Shown one piece after another: positions 19,167 to 27,993 of a stretch of 64,000 nucleotides of DNA (positions are counted from its first letter, which is position 1; each line of letters opens with the position of its first letter). This DNA is from JBBSBL01 sp046330255. Its GTDB lineage: Bacteria; Actinomycetota; Thermoleophilia; Solirubrobacterales; Solirubrobacteraceae. The stretch is from positions 620,001 to 684,000 of the forward strand of contig JAXLTC010000001.1 in the NCBI GenBank assembly GCA_046330255.1, given 5' to 3'. The notes beneath the pieces are model-generated. The model was given only the letters and a program-made list of their open reading frames with translations, was not told the DNA's origin and did no database searches. Position numbers and translations under genes: made by a program.

Positions 19167-19847
19167 TCACCGCAGGGTCCGCGCCCACGTGACCGCATGC
19201 ACCCGCTCGCTGCCCGCGGCGAGCAGGGCGCGGGCGCACGCGTCGAGCGTCGCGCCGGTCGTGTGGACGTCGTCGACCAGGGTCGCCACCCGCGGCGGGG
19301 GCGCGACCGCCCGGACGTCGATCCGGCCCGCGGCGAGCCGGGTCGTGCGCCCGGCGCCGAGCTGGCGCGACGCGCTGCCGCGGCGGGCGAGGCATGTCGC
19401 GACCGGATGCCCGCTGCGCGCCCCCACGGCGCCGGCCAGGCGCCGCGCCTGGTCGAAGCCGCGCTCGCGGCGCCGGCGCGGGTGCAGGGGCACCGGAACC
19501 AGCGCGCCGGCGAGCAGGCCCTGCGGGGCGGTCGCGACGATCTGCGCCGCCATCAGCGCGCAGAGCGGCAGCGCGCCGCGGAACTTCAGGGCCGCGACGA
19601 GGTCGCGCGCGACGCCGTCGTAGGCCACCGGCGCCCACGAGCGCTCGAACGCGGCTCGCGACGCGGCACAGGGCCGGCAGGGCGCGGGAAGCGCGCAGCG
19701 TGGGCAGCGCCGGCCCCGCAGCCACGGGAGCGCCGCCCGGCAGACGGGGCAAAGCACCTCGCCGGCGGGGCCGACCGGCGCGAGGCAGGCCGCGCAGGCG
19801 GGCGGCGCGAGCAGGGCGAGGAGCTGTGCCGCGAGGCCTGCCACCAT
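19167..19847 (-). CDS. comF: ComF-family phosphoribosyltransferase-like protein
   Basis: The 226-residue protein has an N-terminal set of Cys pairs (CAAC, CPVC, CPRC, CRPC within residues 18-60) that probably bind zinc. A type I phosphoribosyltransferase domain follows, with the PRPP loop VATLVDDVHTTGATLDAC. ComF supports single-strand DNA handling in natural transformation in Firmicutes. Whether this organism is competent is unknown, and other members have no known role. Confidence 0.88.
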   Translation of the reverse strand: MVAGLAAQLLALLAPPACAACLAPVGPAGEVLCPVCRAALPWLRGRRCPRCALPAPCRPCAASRAAFERSWAPVAYDGVARDLVAALKFRGALPLCALMAAQIVATAPQGLLAGALVPVPLHPRRRRERGFDQARRLAGAVGARSGHPVATCLARRGSASRQLGAGRTTRLAAGRIDVRAVAPPPRVATLVDDVHTTGATLDACARALLAAGSERVHAVTWARTLR

Positions 19848-19894
19848 GTCGCGAGCCTGACGTCCGGGATGTGCCGGCGCAGCCCCCGGACTGC

Positions 19895-19900
19895 GACAAT
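19895..19900 (+). promoter_or_regulatory. -10 box of ctaG, likely leaderless
   Basis: GACAAT lies 8 nt upstream of the GTG start of ctaG. The matching -35 is weak. Confidence 0.4.
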
Positions 19901-19908
19901 CCAGCGGC

Positions 19909-20715
19909 GTGGCTCCGGACGCTTCGTGGACGCTTGACCCGGGCCTGATCCTCGCGGTCGGCGCCTACTTCGCCGTCTACGCCTGGCGCTGGAGGCGCTC
20001 CAGGGCTCCCGGCGAGCCGCACCCGCCGGGCTGGGGGCGCCTCGCCGCGTTCGCCGGCGGCTGCCTCATCGTGCTGGCGGCGCTGATCTCCCCGGTGGAC
20101 CGCCTCGCCGAGCAGCTGCTGGTCATGCACATGGTCCAGCACCTGCTGCTGCTCGACATCGCCCCGATCCTCCTGATCCTGGGCCTCACCAAGGTGCTGC
20201 TGCGTCCCGCCACGCGGCGCCTGCGCGCCATCGAGGAGCGCGCCGGGCCGCTCGCGCACCCGGTGTTCGCGGTGCTCGCCTACAGCGCGGTGATGTGGAT
20301 CTGGCACATGCCGGCGCTGTACGACGCGGCCGCCGCGAACCCGGCCATCCACGTGCTGGAGCATCTCTGCTTCGCCGCGGCCGGCTTCCTCTACTGGTGG
20401 CACATCCTCTCGCCGCTGCGCAGCCGCATGCGGCTCGGCGGCATGGGGCCCGTGATGTACATGGTCTCGACGAAGCTGCTCGTCGGCTTCCTCGGCATCG
20501 CGCTCGCGTTCGCGCCGACGGCGATCTACTCGTTCTACACCGACCAGCCGGACTACTGGGGGCTCACGCCGGTCGCCGACCAGCAGCTCGCCGGCCTGGT
20601 GATGGCGCTCGAGCAGTCGATCGTGATGGGGATCGTGCTCGCGATCCTGTTCGGGAAGATGCTCGCGGAGTCCGAGCGCGAGGCGCGGCGCGCCGAGCGC
20701 TACGGGGAGGCTTAG
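19909..20715 (+). CDS. ctaG: CtaG-type cytochrome c oxidase assembly membrane protein
   Basis: The 268-residue integral membrane protein has about seven hydrophobic helices and the caa3_CtaG family motifs MHMVQHLLLLDIAPILLILG, MWIWHMPALYD and VLEHLCFAAAGFLYWWHI, rich in conserved His. Bacillus CtaG is needed to form active caa3 oxidase. No oxidase subunit genes are in the window. It ends 17 nt before the converging end of the AHCY-like gene. Confidence 0.88.
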   Translation: MAPDASWTLDPGLILAVGAYFAVYAWRWRRSRAPGEPHPPGWGRLAAFAGGCLIVLAALISPVDRLAEQLLVMHMVQHLLLLDIAPILLILGLTKVLLRPATRRLRAIEERAGPLAHPVFAVLAYSAVMWIWHMPALYDAAAANPAIHVLEHLCFAAAGFLYWWHILSPLRSRMRLGGMGPVMYMVSTKLLVGFLGIALAFAPTAIYSFYTDQPDYWGLTPVADQQLAGLVMALEQSIVMGIVLAILFGKMLAESEREARRAERYGEA

Positions 20716-20731
20716 CAGGCCTGGAGGCCCG

Positions 20732-21988
20732 TCAGGTCCCCTCCTGCCAGCTCAGCAGGTAGTCGCGCTGCGCGGGGGTGAGATCGTCGATCTCGACGCC
20801 CATCGCCGCCAGCCGCAGGCCGGCCGCCGCGCGGTCGATCTCGTCGGGCACGTCGAGGACGCCGGGGGTCAGCTCGCCGGCCCGGGAGACCAGGTGCTCG
20901 ACCGCAAGCGCGGCGATCGCGAAGCTCAGGTCCATGACCCCCGCGGGATGGCCCTCGGCGGCCGCCAGGTTCACGACGCGGCCCTCCGCGAGCAGGATCA
21001 CACGCCGCCCGCCGGGGAGCGTGAACCGCTCCACGTGGCGCCGGGGCGTGTCCACCGCGCTCGCGAGCGCGGTCAGCGCTCCGCGGTCGATCTCCACGTC
21101 GAAGTGGCCCGCGTTCGCCAGGATCGCGCCGTCGCGCAGGGCGTCGAGGTGCGCCGCGGAGATCGCATCGCGGCCGCCGGTGGCGGTCACGAGCACGTCC
21201 GCGTGCGCCGCGGCCTCGGCGCCGGGAAGCACCTCGTGGCCGTCCATGCGCGCCTCGAGCGCGCGCACCGGGTCCACCTCGCAGACGATCACGCGCGCCC
21301 CGGCGCCGCGCGCGCGCTCGGCGATGCCGCGCCCGGTGGTCCCGTAGCCCCAGACGGCGAGCACGCGGCCCGCGAGCAGCACGTTGGTCGCGCGTACGAT
21401 CCCGTCGAGCGTGGACTGGCCCGTGCCGTAGCGGGCGTCGAGCAGCCGCGCCGTGCGCGCTCGGCCGAGGGCCACGATCGGGTAGGCGAGCCGACCCTCT
21501 CGCTCCAGCGCGCGCAGGCGCACGGCGCCGCTGGCCTGGCTCTCGGTGCCGCCGATGGTCCTGGCGCGCTGCCGCTCGGGACCGGCGTGCAGCACCGACG
21601 AGAGGTCGGCCCCGTCGTCCATCGTCACGGCCGGCCGTGTCCGGCAGACGGCCTCGATGTGGCGGTAGTAGGACGCGGTGTCCTCGCCGTTCACGGCGAG
21701 CACGTCGATCCCGTCGCGAGTCGCCAGCGCGGCGGCGACGTCGTCGCGGGTCGAGAGCGGGTTGCAGGCGCACAGCCCGACCTCCGCCCCGCCGGCGGCC
21801 AGCGCCGCGATCAGGTTCGCGGTCTCGGCGGTGACGTGCAGGCACGCCGCCAGCCGCACTCCGCCCAGCGGGCGCTCGCGGCCGAGGCGGTCGCGGATGC
21901 CGGCGAGCACGGGCATCTGATCGGCGGCCCAGGCGATCGCCTCCTCGCCCGCGGGCGCCAGCGAGGGATCGGCGATCTCCGATTTCAA
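20732..21988 (-). CDS. AHCY-like protein lacking catalytic residues
   Basis: The 418-residue protein is homologous to S-adenosylhomocysteine hydrolase of the short archaeal/Thermotoga type (RYGTGQSTLDGI, the NAD loop GYGTTGRG, NAGHFDVEID, AEGHPAGVMDLSFA). Against the neighbouring canonical enzyme several active-site positions differ: the substrate-binding Glu (mammalian E156) is Ser150, the catalytic Lys (K186) is Ala180, and N191 is Ala185. H51, D124/D125, D184 and the His of GHFD and EGHP remain. The C-terminal KPDHYRY that closes over NAD is absent. NAD binding is likely kept, but SAH hydrolysis is doubtful. It follows ahcY by 119 nt on the same strand. Confidence 0.85.
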   Translation of the reverse strand: MKSEIADPSLAPAGEEAIAWAADQMPVLAGIRDRLGRERPLGGVRLAACLHVTAETANLIAALAAGGAEVGLCACNPLSTRDDVAAALATRDGIDVLAVNGEDTASYYRHIEAVCRTRPAVTMDDGADLSSVLHAGPERQRARTIGGTESQASGAVRLRALEREGRLAYPIVALGRARTARLLDARYGTGQSTLDGIVRATNVLLAGRVLAVWGYGTTGRGIAERARGAGARVIVCEVDPVRALEARMDGHEVLPGAEAAAHADVLVTATGGRDAISAAHLDALRDGAILANAGHFDVEIDRGALTALASAVDTPRRHVERFTLPGGRRVILLAEGRVVNLAAAEGHPAGVMDLSFAIAALAVEHLVSRAGELTPGVLDVPDEIDRAAAGLRLAAMGVEIDDLTPAQRDYLLSWQEGT

Positions 21989-22106
21989 GGAAGGAGCGAT
22001 CGGGGCTCCGAGCGGGCGCGCCCGGCCGGGACGCCGGGCGGGGAAGGGTGCGCCGGCACGGGCCCCACCCCAGGACGCCGCCGGGCGCGTCCGGGCGCCG
22101 TTCCGA

Positions 22107-23567
22107 TCAGTAGCGGTAGTGGTCGGGCTTGTAGGGCCCCTCGACCGGGACGCCGATGTAGGCGGCCTGCTCCGAGGAGAGCTCCGTCAGCCGCGCGCCG
22201 ACCGCGTCCAGGTGCAGCCGGGCGACTTTCTCGTCCAGGTGCTTGGGCAGCACGTAGACCTGCTTCTCGTAGTCGTCGTTCTTGGTCCAAAGCTCGACCT
22301 GGGCGATCGTCTGGTTGGTGAACGAGTTCGACATCACGAACGACGGGTGGCCTGTTGCGTTGCCCAGGTTGAGCAGCCGACCCTCCGAGAGAACGATGAT
22401 CGAGTGCCCGTCGGGGAACGCCCACTCGTCGACCTGCGGCTTGATGTTGATGCGCTCGATGCCCGCGGTCGCCGCGAGGCCGGCCATGTCGATCTCGTTG
22501 TCGAAGTGACCGATGTTGCCGACGATCGCCTGGTGCTTCATCCGCGCCATGTCGGCGGCGGTGATGATGTCCTTGTTGCCGGTCGCGGTGACGAACACGT
22601 CGGCCGTCTGGACGACGTCCTCGAGGCGCACGACCTCGAGGCCCTCCATCGAGGCCTGCAGCGCGCAGATGGGATCGATCTCGGTGACGACGACGCGCGC
22701 GCCCTGTGCCGCGAGCGAGTCCGCGCAGCCCTTGCCCACGTCGCCGTAGCCGCAGACGACCGCGACCTTCCCCGCGAGCATGACGTCGACCGCGCGGTTG
22801 ATGCCGTCCACGAGCGAGTGGCGGCAGCCGTAGAGGTTGTCGAACTTGGACTTGGTGACCGAGTCGTTGACGTTGATGGCCGGGAACAGCAGATCGCCGG
22901 TCTCCGCCAGTTGGTAGAGACGGTGGACGCCGGTCGTCGTCTCCTCCGTGACGCCCTTGATGCCCGCCGCGACCCGCGTCCAGCGCTGCGGGTCCTCGCC
23001 GAGCGTGCGCTGCAGCAGCCGCAGCACGACCTGCAGCTCCTCGGACTCCGCGGAGGCCGGGTCCGGCACCGCGCCGGCCTTCTCGTACTCGGCGCCCTTG
23101 TGGACGAGCAGCGTGGCGTCGCCGCCGTCGTCGAGGATCATGTTCGGCCCCTCGCCGCCGGGCCAGCTCAGCGCCTGCTCGGTGCACCACCAGTACTCCT
23201 CGAGCGTCTCGCCCTTCCAGGCGAAGACCGGGACGCCGGCGGGCGAGTCGGGTGTCCCGTCCGGCCCGACCGCGATCGCCGCGGCGGCGTGGTCCTGGGT
23301 GGAGAAGATGTTGCACGAGGCCCAGCGGACCTCGGCGCCCAGCGCCGTGAGCGTCTCGATCAGCACCGCGGTCTGCACGGTCATGTGCAGCGACCCGGTG
23401 ATCCGCGCGCCCTTGAGCGGCTGCGCAGCGGAGAGCTCCGCGCGCGTGGCCATCAGGCCGGGCATCTCGTGCTCGGCCAGCCGGATCTCCTTGCGGCCGA
23501 AGTCGGACAGCGAGAGGTCGGCGACCTTGTAGTCGGTGGGCGCGAGCGTGGCGCTGGTTGTGCTCAT
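22107..23567 (-). CDS. ahcY: Adenosylhomocysteinase
   Basis: The 486-residue enzyme splits S-adenosylhomocysteine to adenosine and homocysteine, relieving product inhibition of methyltransferases. Full active-site motifs are present: GSLHMTVQTA, LDDGGD, TEETTTGVHRL, NVNDSVTKSKFDN, the NAD loop GYGDVGKG, NIGHFDNEID and the C-terminal KPDHYRY. It has the long form with the roughly 40-residue insertion. It follows the merR gene by 19 nt with GGAG upstream of its ATG, so both probably share the merR promoter. Confidence 0.97.
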   Translation of the reverse strand: MSTTSATLAPTDYKVADLSLSDFGRKEIRLAEHEMPGLMATRAELSAAQPLKGARITGSLHMTVQTAVLIETLTALGAEVRWASCNIFSTQDHAAAAIAVGPDGTPDSPAGVPVFAWKGETLEEYWWCTEQALSWPGGEGPNMILDDGGDATLLVHKGAEYEKAGAVPDPASAESEELQVVLRLLQRTLGEDPQRWTRVAAGIKGVTEETTTGVHRLYQLAETGDLLFPAINVNDSVTKSKFDNLYGCRHSLVDGINRAVDVMLAGKVAVVCGYGDVGKGCADSLAAQGARVVVTEIDPICALQASMEGLEVVRLEDVVQTADVFVTATGNKDIITAADMARMKHQAIVGNIGHFDNEIDMAGLAATAGIERINIKPQVDEWAFPDGHSIIVLSEGRLLNLGNATGHPSFVMSNSFTNQTIAQVELWTKNDDYEKQVYVLPKHLDEKVARLHLDAVGARLTELSSEQAAYIGVPVEGPYKPDHYRY

Positions 23568-23586
23568 CCGTATCTCCGTGTGTGGT

Positions 23587-23949
23587 TCAGGTCCCGCCGG
23601 CCGCGACGGCCAGCAACTTCGTGTGCTTCTCCTGCTCCCAGCGCAGCCAGCCGTCGGCGGGCACCTCCGCGGGGCGGCGAGGCTCGGCCTCCAGCCAGCG
23701 GTCGACGGCGGCGGCCAGGTCGTGGTCGTCGCGCAGCCGCAGGGCGAAACCCAGGTCCGAGAGCTCGATCCCCGAGCCGTCGAGCAGCTCTCGCAGCGTG
23801 CGCAGCCGCTGCAGCTCGGCCGGCCCGTAGAGCCGGTAGCCCGACTCCGAGCGTGCCGGGACCACGAGCCCGCTGCGCTCGATGTAGCGCAGCATGCGCG
23901 CCGACCAGCCGGTCGTGGCGGCCGCCTCGTGGATCGTCAGCGCGTCCAT
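23587..23949 (-). CDS. MerR-family transcriptional regulator
   Basis: The 120-residue protein has an N-terminal MerR winged helix (LTIHEAAATTGWSARMLRYIERSGL, then GYRLYGPAELQRL) and a helical linker, with a short C-terminal part lacking an obvious metal-binding Cys pair. The ATG at 23949 is chosen because the upstream ATG at 23970 would lie inside a MerR-type operator dyad. It precedes ahcY in an apparent operon, so it may control the SAH branch of the methyl cycle; the effector is unknown. Confidence 0.87.
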   Translation of the reverse strand: MDALTIHEAAATTGWSARMLRYIERSGLVVPARSESGYRLYGPAELQRLRTLRELLDGSGIELSDLGFALRLRDDHDLAAAVDRWLEAEPRRPAEVPADGWLRWEQEKHTKLLAVAAGGT

Positions 23950-23959
23950 CGCGGCGCGA

Positions 23960-23985
23960 AACCTTACCACAGCCGTGTCAAGGTT
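23960..23985 (-). promoter_or_regulatory. MerR-type operator/promoter of the merR-ahcY unit
   Basis: A 26-bp imperfect dyad has outer arms AACCTT (23960-23965) and AAGGTT (23980-23985), and 10 of 13 positions are symmetric. It contains TTGACA and a TAAGGT -10 (plus strand ACCTTA 23961-23966), 11 nt before the ATG. ACCTT/AAGGT arms resemble CueR/ZntR-type MerR operators. Autoregulation is inferred. Confidence 0.6.
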
Positions 23986-24012
23986 GGCCGTGGGTCGCCG
24001 GCCTGCGCCGCG

Positions 24013-25809
24013 TCAGCCGGCGGCGGCCACGACGCCGCCCGTGACCGGGCGGCGCACCAGCGCGAGCATACGGTCGGGGGGAGCCGGTGGAGCGAAGTGA
24101 TAGCCCTGGGCGAGCTCGCAGCCCATCTCCACGAGTTCCCGCCTCTGGGCCTCCGTCTCGACCCCCTCGGCCACGGCGACCAGACCGAGGCAGTGGGCCA
24201 TCTCCACGATCGCGCGCGTCAGCGCCCCCGCCTCGCTCCCCTCGCCCAGGCCGCTGACGAAGGACTTGTCGATCTTCAGCAGGTCGACCGGAAAGCGCTG
24301 GAGATAGCTGAGCGACGAGTAGCCGGTCCCGAAGTCGTCCACGGCGAGCCGCACGCCCAGGCGGCGCAGCCGGGCGAGGTTCTCCGCGACCTGAGGGACG
24401 TCGCGCATCAGCGTCTGCTCGGTGATCTCGATCGCGATCTGGCGCGGCGACACGCGCTCGGCGTGCAGCAGCGCATCCAGCATGTCCACGAGCCCGGGCT
24501 GCGCGAACTGCTCGGCGGTGACGTTCACCGCCACGCGCACCCCGTGCCCGCCGCGCCGCCAGCGACCGGCCTGCTGGACGGCCTGGCGCAGGATCCACTC
24601 GCCGATGCGCTCCAGCGTGCCCGACTGCTCGGCGACCGCGAGGAAGTCCGGCGGCACCAGCAGCCCGCGGCTCGGATGGCGCCACCGCAGAAGCGCCTCC
24701 GCGCTCGTGACCCTGCCGTCCGCGCACTCGACGATCGGCTGGAAGTGCATCTCGAACTCCTCGCGCACGACCGCGGCGCTCAGCTCGCCCTTCAGCCGCA
24801 GCCGATGGCTGGCTCCGATCGCGAGTTCCGAGCGGAAGAAGGCGTAGCCGGCCTTTCCCTGCGCCTTGGCGGCGTACATCGCCATGTCGGCCTCCCGCAG
24901 GAGCCGCTCGGCATCGGCCTCGCTGGTGCCGGGGTCGGCCAGCGCGATGCCGATGCTGGGCATCACGCGCAGGGCGAACCCGGCCGCCGGGCACGGCGCC
25001 TCGAACCCGTCGAGCACGCGCTGCGCGACCTCGGCCGCGCCCTCGGGGCCGTGTAGCCCGTCGACCAGCAGCGCGAACTCGTCCCCGCCGAGCCGAGCCA
25101 CGAGGTCCTCCGGCCGCACGCTCGCGGTGAGGCGCTCGGCCACGCCGATCAGCAGCTCGTCACCGGCCGCGTGCCCCAGGCTGTCGTTGACGGTCTTGAA
25201 GTCGTCCAGGTCGAGGAACATCACGGCGGCTAGCGCATCCGCGTGGCTGGCGGCAGCCGCGATCCGCACCCGGTCCAGGAAGGCGATGCGGTTGCGCAGG
25301 CCGGTGAGCGGGTCGCGGTAGGCGGCGTGCTTGAGCTTCAGCTCCAGAGCGCGCACGTCGGCCACCTGGCGCAGCTCCGCGACGATCCCGCCGACTGCGC
25401 GGTCCGCTAGCCGGTCGTGAAGGGTCAGCTCCAGCGGCGAGCCACCGGCCACGGCCACGCAGCGCAACCGGCACGTCCCGCCCTCGGCCGCCGCCTCGCC
25501 CAGCGCCGTGGCGAGCCGCGCGCGATCGTCCGCGTGCAGGTGGTCGGCGAGGCGCTCGCCCGCGAGGCGCCTTCCGGAGCCGAGCAGCCCGGCGAAGCGC
25601 GCGGTGTCCTCGAGCACCCGGCCTTCGCGGTCCAGGACGGCCATCCCGCTCGAGCTCAGCTCGAGCAGGGCCCTGGCGAGCCTGGCCTCCCGTCTCTGGT
25701 CTGCGCGCACCTGTCCGCCCGTCCTCGAGCGCGGCGGCTCGTCCGAGCCGCGGCTCTGATCGCAGGATCGACAGCGGGCGCCCGCGGCTTGACCGCCGAC
25801 GGCGCGCAC
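24013..25809 (-). CDS. PAS-GGDEF-EAL c-di-GMP turnover protein
   Basis: The 598-residue protein has a PAS-like sensor (around residues 45-165), a GGDEF domain with intact RLGGDEF and an EAL domain with EALLRW, DDFGTGYSS and EGVET. Both catalytic signatures look complete, so it could make and degrade c-di-GMP; which activity dominates cannot be told. No membrane segments are seen, so it is probably cytoplasmic. The GTG start at 25809 lies 12 nt after the isomerase stop. A GTG at 25710, closer to the PAS domain, is a reasonable alternative. Confidence 0.9.
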   Translation of the reverse strand: MRAVGGQAAGARCRSCDQSRGSDEPPRSRTGGQVRADQRREARLARALLELSSSGMAVLDREGRVLEDTARFAGLLGSGRRLAGERLADHLHADDRARLATALGEAAAEGGTCRLRCVAVAGGSPLELTLHDRLADRAVGGIVAELRQVADVRALELKLKHAAYRDPLTGLRNRIAFLDRVRIAAAASHADALAAVMFLDLDDFKTVNDSLGHAAGDELLIGVAERLTASVRPEDLVARLGGDEFALLVDGLHGPEGAAEVAQRVLDGFEAPCPAAGFALRVMPSIGIALADPGTSEADAERLLREADMAMYAAKAQGKAGYAFFRSELAIGASHRLRLKGELSAAVVREEFEMHFQPIVECADGRVTSAEALLRWRHPSRGLLVPPDFLAVAEQSGTLERIGEWILRQAVQQAGRWRRGGHGVRVAVNVTAEQFAQPGLVDMLDALLHAERVSPRQIAIEITEQTLMRDVPQVAENLARLRRLGVRLAVDDFGTGYSSLSYLQRFPVDLLKIDKSFVSGLGEGSEAGALTRAIVEMAHCLGLVAVAEGVETEAQRRELVEMGCELAQGYHFAPPAPPDRMLALVRRPVTGGVVAAAG

Positions 25810-25821
25810 CCACGGCCCTGC

Positions 25822-26871
25822 TCAGCCGGACGCCAGGCGCGCCTTCAGCTGCGAGATGACGTCGACCGGGGTGGGATCGACGCCGCGCAGCACGGCGAGG
25901 TAGATGGAGACCAGATCCCCGAGGAGCACCAGCGAGAGGACCCGCTCCAGGCGACCTTCGCCGATGCTCTGCACGCGACGCACGATCGCGGCGTGCGGCG
26001 CGATCACCGACTCCGTCACCGTGATCCGCTCGCGCACGCGCGGATGCAGATCGCTGTCGTCCAGGAACACCGCCGCGAAGCGGCCGAGCCCGTCCGCGCC
26101 CGCCCAGCCCTCGACCTCGTTGTGATCGGCCTCGGGCAGCTCCGCGTTGTGCGCCGGCAGCTTGGCGTTCTCGTTGAGCTGCGTCCGCCAGCGGTAGGCG
26201 ACCGCCGCGGTCGGCCCGGCGCCCATCACCACCGGGAGGCGGCCCTCCAGATCCCGCGCGAGGTCCCGCGCGAGGCCGTCGGCCGGGCCGGCCGGGCCCC
26301 ATTCGGCGGCGAGCGACTCCAGGTGTGCGGCGGCCACGTCGATCTCCACGTGCAGCGGCTCGGCGACCCCCGCGAGGGCTGCCGTCTCGAGCACCGCGAC
26401 CGTGACATAGCCGACCGCCGCGCGCGGCTGCAGCCCCGCCGGCATCGGGATCACCGGCACCCCGTCGGCGCGCGCCGACCTGGCGAGCTGCCCGCCGGTC
26501 GTCGCAACGATCCGCCGCGCGCCGACGGCGCCCGCGGCGTCGTAGGCCGCCAGCGTCTCCTCCGTGTCCCCCGAGTAGCTGACGCAGAGCACCGCCGCGT
26601 CGGGCGAGGCCCAGGGCGGCAGCGCGTAGTCGCGAGTGACCACGATCGGCCGTGACGCACGGTCGCCGAGCGCCGCGCCGGCCAACAGGCCGCCGATCGC
26701 CGAGCCGCCCATTCCGGCCACGACCAGCCCGCCCGGCGCCTCGAACGACTCGAGCGCGGCCGACTCGACGCGCCACAACGCGTCGCGCAGGTGGTCCGGG
26801 AAGGCCAGCACGTCGCCCACGAGGCCCGACCGGTCGACCTCGCGGATGCGCTCTTGGCCGAGGTCCCCCAT
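25822..26871 (-). CDS. SIS-domain phosphoglucose/phosphomannose isomerase-type enzyme
   Basis: The 349-residue protein has two SIS domains like the bifunctional PGI/PMI family: GMGGSAIGG, LCVSYSGDTEET, QLNENAKLPAHNAELPEADHNE. The family interconverts fructose-6-P with glucose-6-P or mannose-6-P. Next to a nucleotidyltransferase and UDP-glucose dehydrogenase, it likely supplies mannose-6-P for surface glycans. The ATG at 26871 lies just before the end of the upstream gene's intergenic spacing (2 nt after its stop). Substrate preference is inferred. Confidence 0.88.
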   Translation of the reverse strand: MGDLGQERIREVDRSGLVGDVLAFPDHLRDALWRVESAALESFEAPGGLVVAGMGGSAIGGLLAGAALGDRASRPIVVTRDYALPPWASPDAAVLCVSYSGDTEETLAAYDAAGAVGARRIVATTGGQLARSARADGVPVIPMPAGLQPRAAVGYVTVAVLETAALAGVAEPLHVEIDVAAAHLESLAAEWGPAGPADGLARDLARDLEGRLPVVMGAGPTAAVAYRWRTQLNENAKLPAHNAELPEADHNEVEGWAGADGLGRFAAVFLDDSDLHPRVRERITVTESVIAPHAAIVRRVQSIGEGRLERVLSLVLLGDLVSIYLAVLRGVDPTPVDVISQLKARLASG

Positions 26872-26873
26872 CG

Positions 26874-27977
26874 TCAGCCGAAGCGGATCGCCGAGTCCGG
26901 AAGTGACACGCCGGGCGCGAGCCGCGCGCCGTGGGCGAGCACGTTCTCGACGCCGACAGTCGCCCCCTCGCCGAGCACGGCCCCGTCCTCGACGCGGCAG
27001 TGATCGCCTATGCGCACGCCGGGACCGAGTATCGCGTTGCGGATCGTGCAGCCCTCGCCGACGGTCGCGCCCTGCAGCAGCACGGCGCCCTCGACGTGCG
27101 ACAGCGCCCCCACCGACGCTCCGAGCGCCAGCACCGCCCGGCTCCCGACGACCGCGCCCGGCGCGATCGCGGCGCCGCGCTCCACCAGCGCGGGCGGCAC
27201 GATCTTGCCCTCCACCGACGCACCACCGTCCACCGCGAGGAAGCCTCCGTCGACGCGCTCGGAAACCGCCGTACGAACGTTTCCCTCGAGGATGTCCCAC
27301 GTGGCCTCGAGATAGCGCTCGGGAGTCCCGATGTCGAGCCAATAGCCGGCGGCCGCGACGGCGTACAGACCCTCGCCGACCAGTTCCGGGAACACCTCGC
27401 GCTCGATCGACACGTTCTGCCCCGCGGGGATCAACTCGAGCACGTCGCGCTCGAGCACGTAGGCACCCGCGCTGATCAGGTCGGTGTCGATCTGGTCCGG
27501 GCTCGGCTTCTCGACGAACTCCTCGACCGCTCCGTCGGCCGCGGTCCGCACGAGTCCGTAGTTCGACGGATCCTCGACTCCGATCAACGCGAGCGTCGCG
27601 CGTGCGCCGGTCGCCTCATGGCGGCGCATCTGGGCCGTCAGGTCGAGATCGGTGAGCACGTCTCCGTTGAGGACCAGGAAGCGCTCGTCGAGCATCGGCT
27701 CGGCGAACTTCACCGCTCCGCCGGTGCCGAGCGGGCTCGGCTCCTCCGCATAACGCAGGCGCACCCCGTACGCCCCGCCGTCTCCCAGCACGTTGCGGAC
27801 CCCCGAGGCCATGAACCCGCAGGCCAGCACCACGTCGTCCACCCCGTGCGAGCGCAGCCATCCGAGCATGTAGGCGAGGAACGGCCGGTCGACGAGCGGC
27901 ACCACCGGCTTGGGCACCGTGGAGGTCAGGGGGCGAAGGCGGGTTCCCTCGCCGCCGGCGAGGATCAGCGCCTGCAC
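26874..27977 (-). CDS. NDP-sugar pyrophosphorylase, mannose-1-phosphate guanylyltransferase type
   Basis: The 367-residue enzyme has an N-terminal nucleotidyltransferase fold (LAGGEGTRLRPLTSTVPKPVVP, LNGDVLTDLD, VEKPSPDQI) and a C-terminal left-handed beta-helix of hexapeptide repeats (from about residue 255). This architecture fits GDP-mannose or glucose-1-phosphate nucleotidyltransferases. The isomerase next door makes GDP-mannose synthesis the better guess. It starts with GTG 16 nt after ugd. Confidence 0.85.
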   Translation of the reverse strand: MQALILAGGEGTRLRPLTSTVPKPVVPLVDRPFLAYMLGWLRSHGVDDVVLACGFMASGVRNVLGDGGAYGVRLRYAEEPSPLGTGGAVKFAEPMLDERFLVLNGDVLTDLDLTAQMRRHEATGARATLALIGVEDPSNYGLVRTAADGAVEEFVEKPSPDQIDTDLISAGAYVLERDVLELIPAGQNVSIEREVFPELVGEGLYAVAAAGYWLDIGTPERYLEATWDILEGNVRTAVSERVDGGFLAVDGGASVEGKIVPPALVERGAAIAPGAVVGSRAVLALGASVGALSHVEGAVLLQGATVGEGCTIRNAILGPGVRIGDHCRVEDGAVLGEGATVGVENVLAHGARLAPGVSLPDSAIRFG

Positions 27978-27993
27978 GGCTGCGATCCGTAGC

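Noticed and set aside
23568..23586. SAH riboswitch before ahcY
   Set aside because: The merR gene ends 19 nt before the ahcY start, leaving no space for one.
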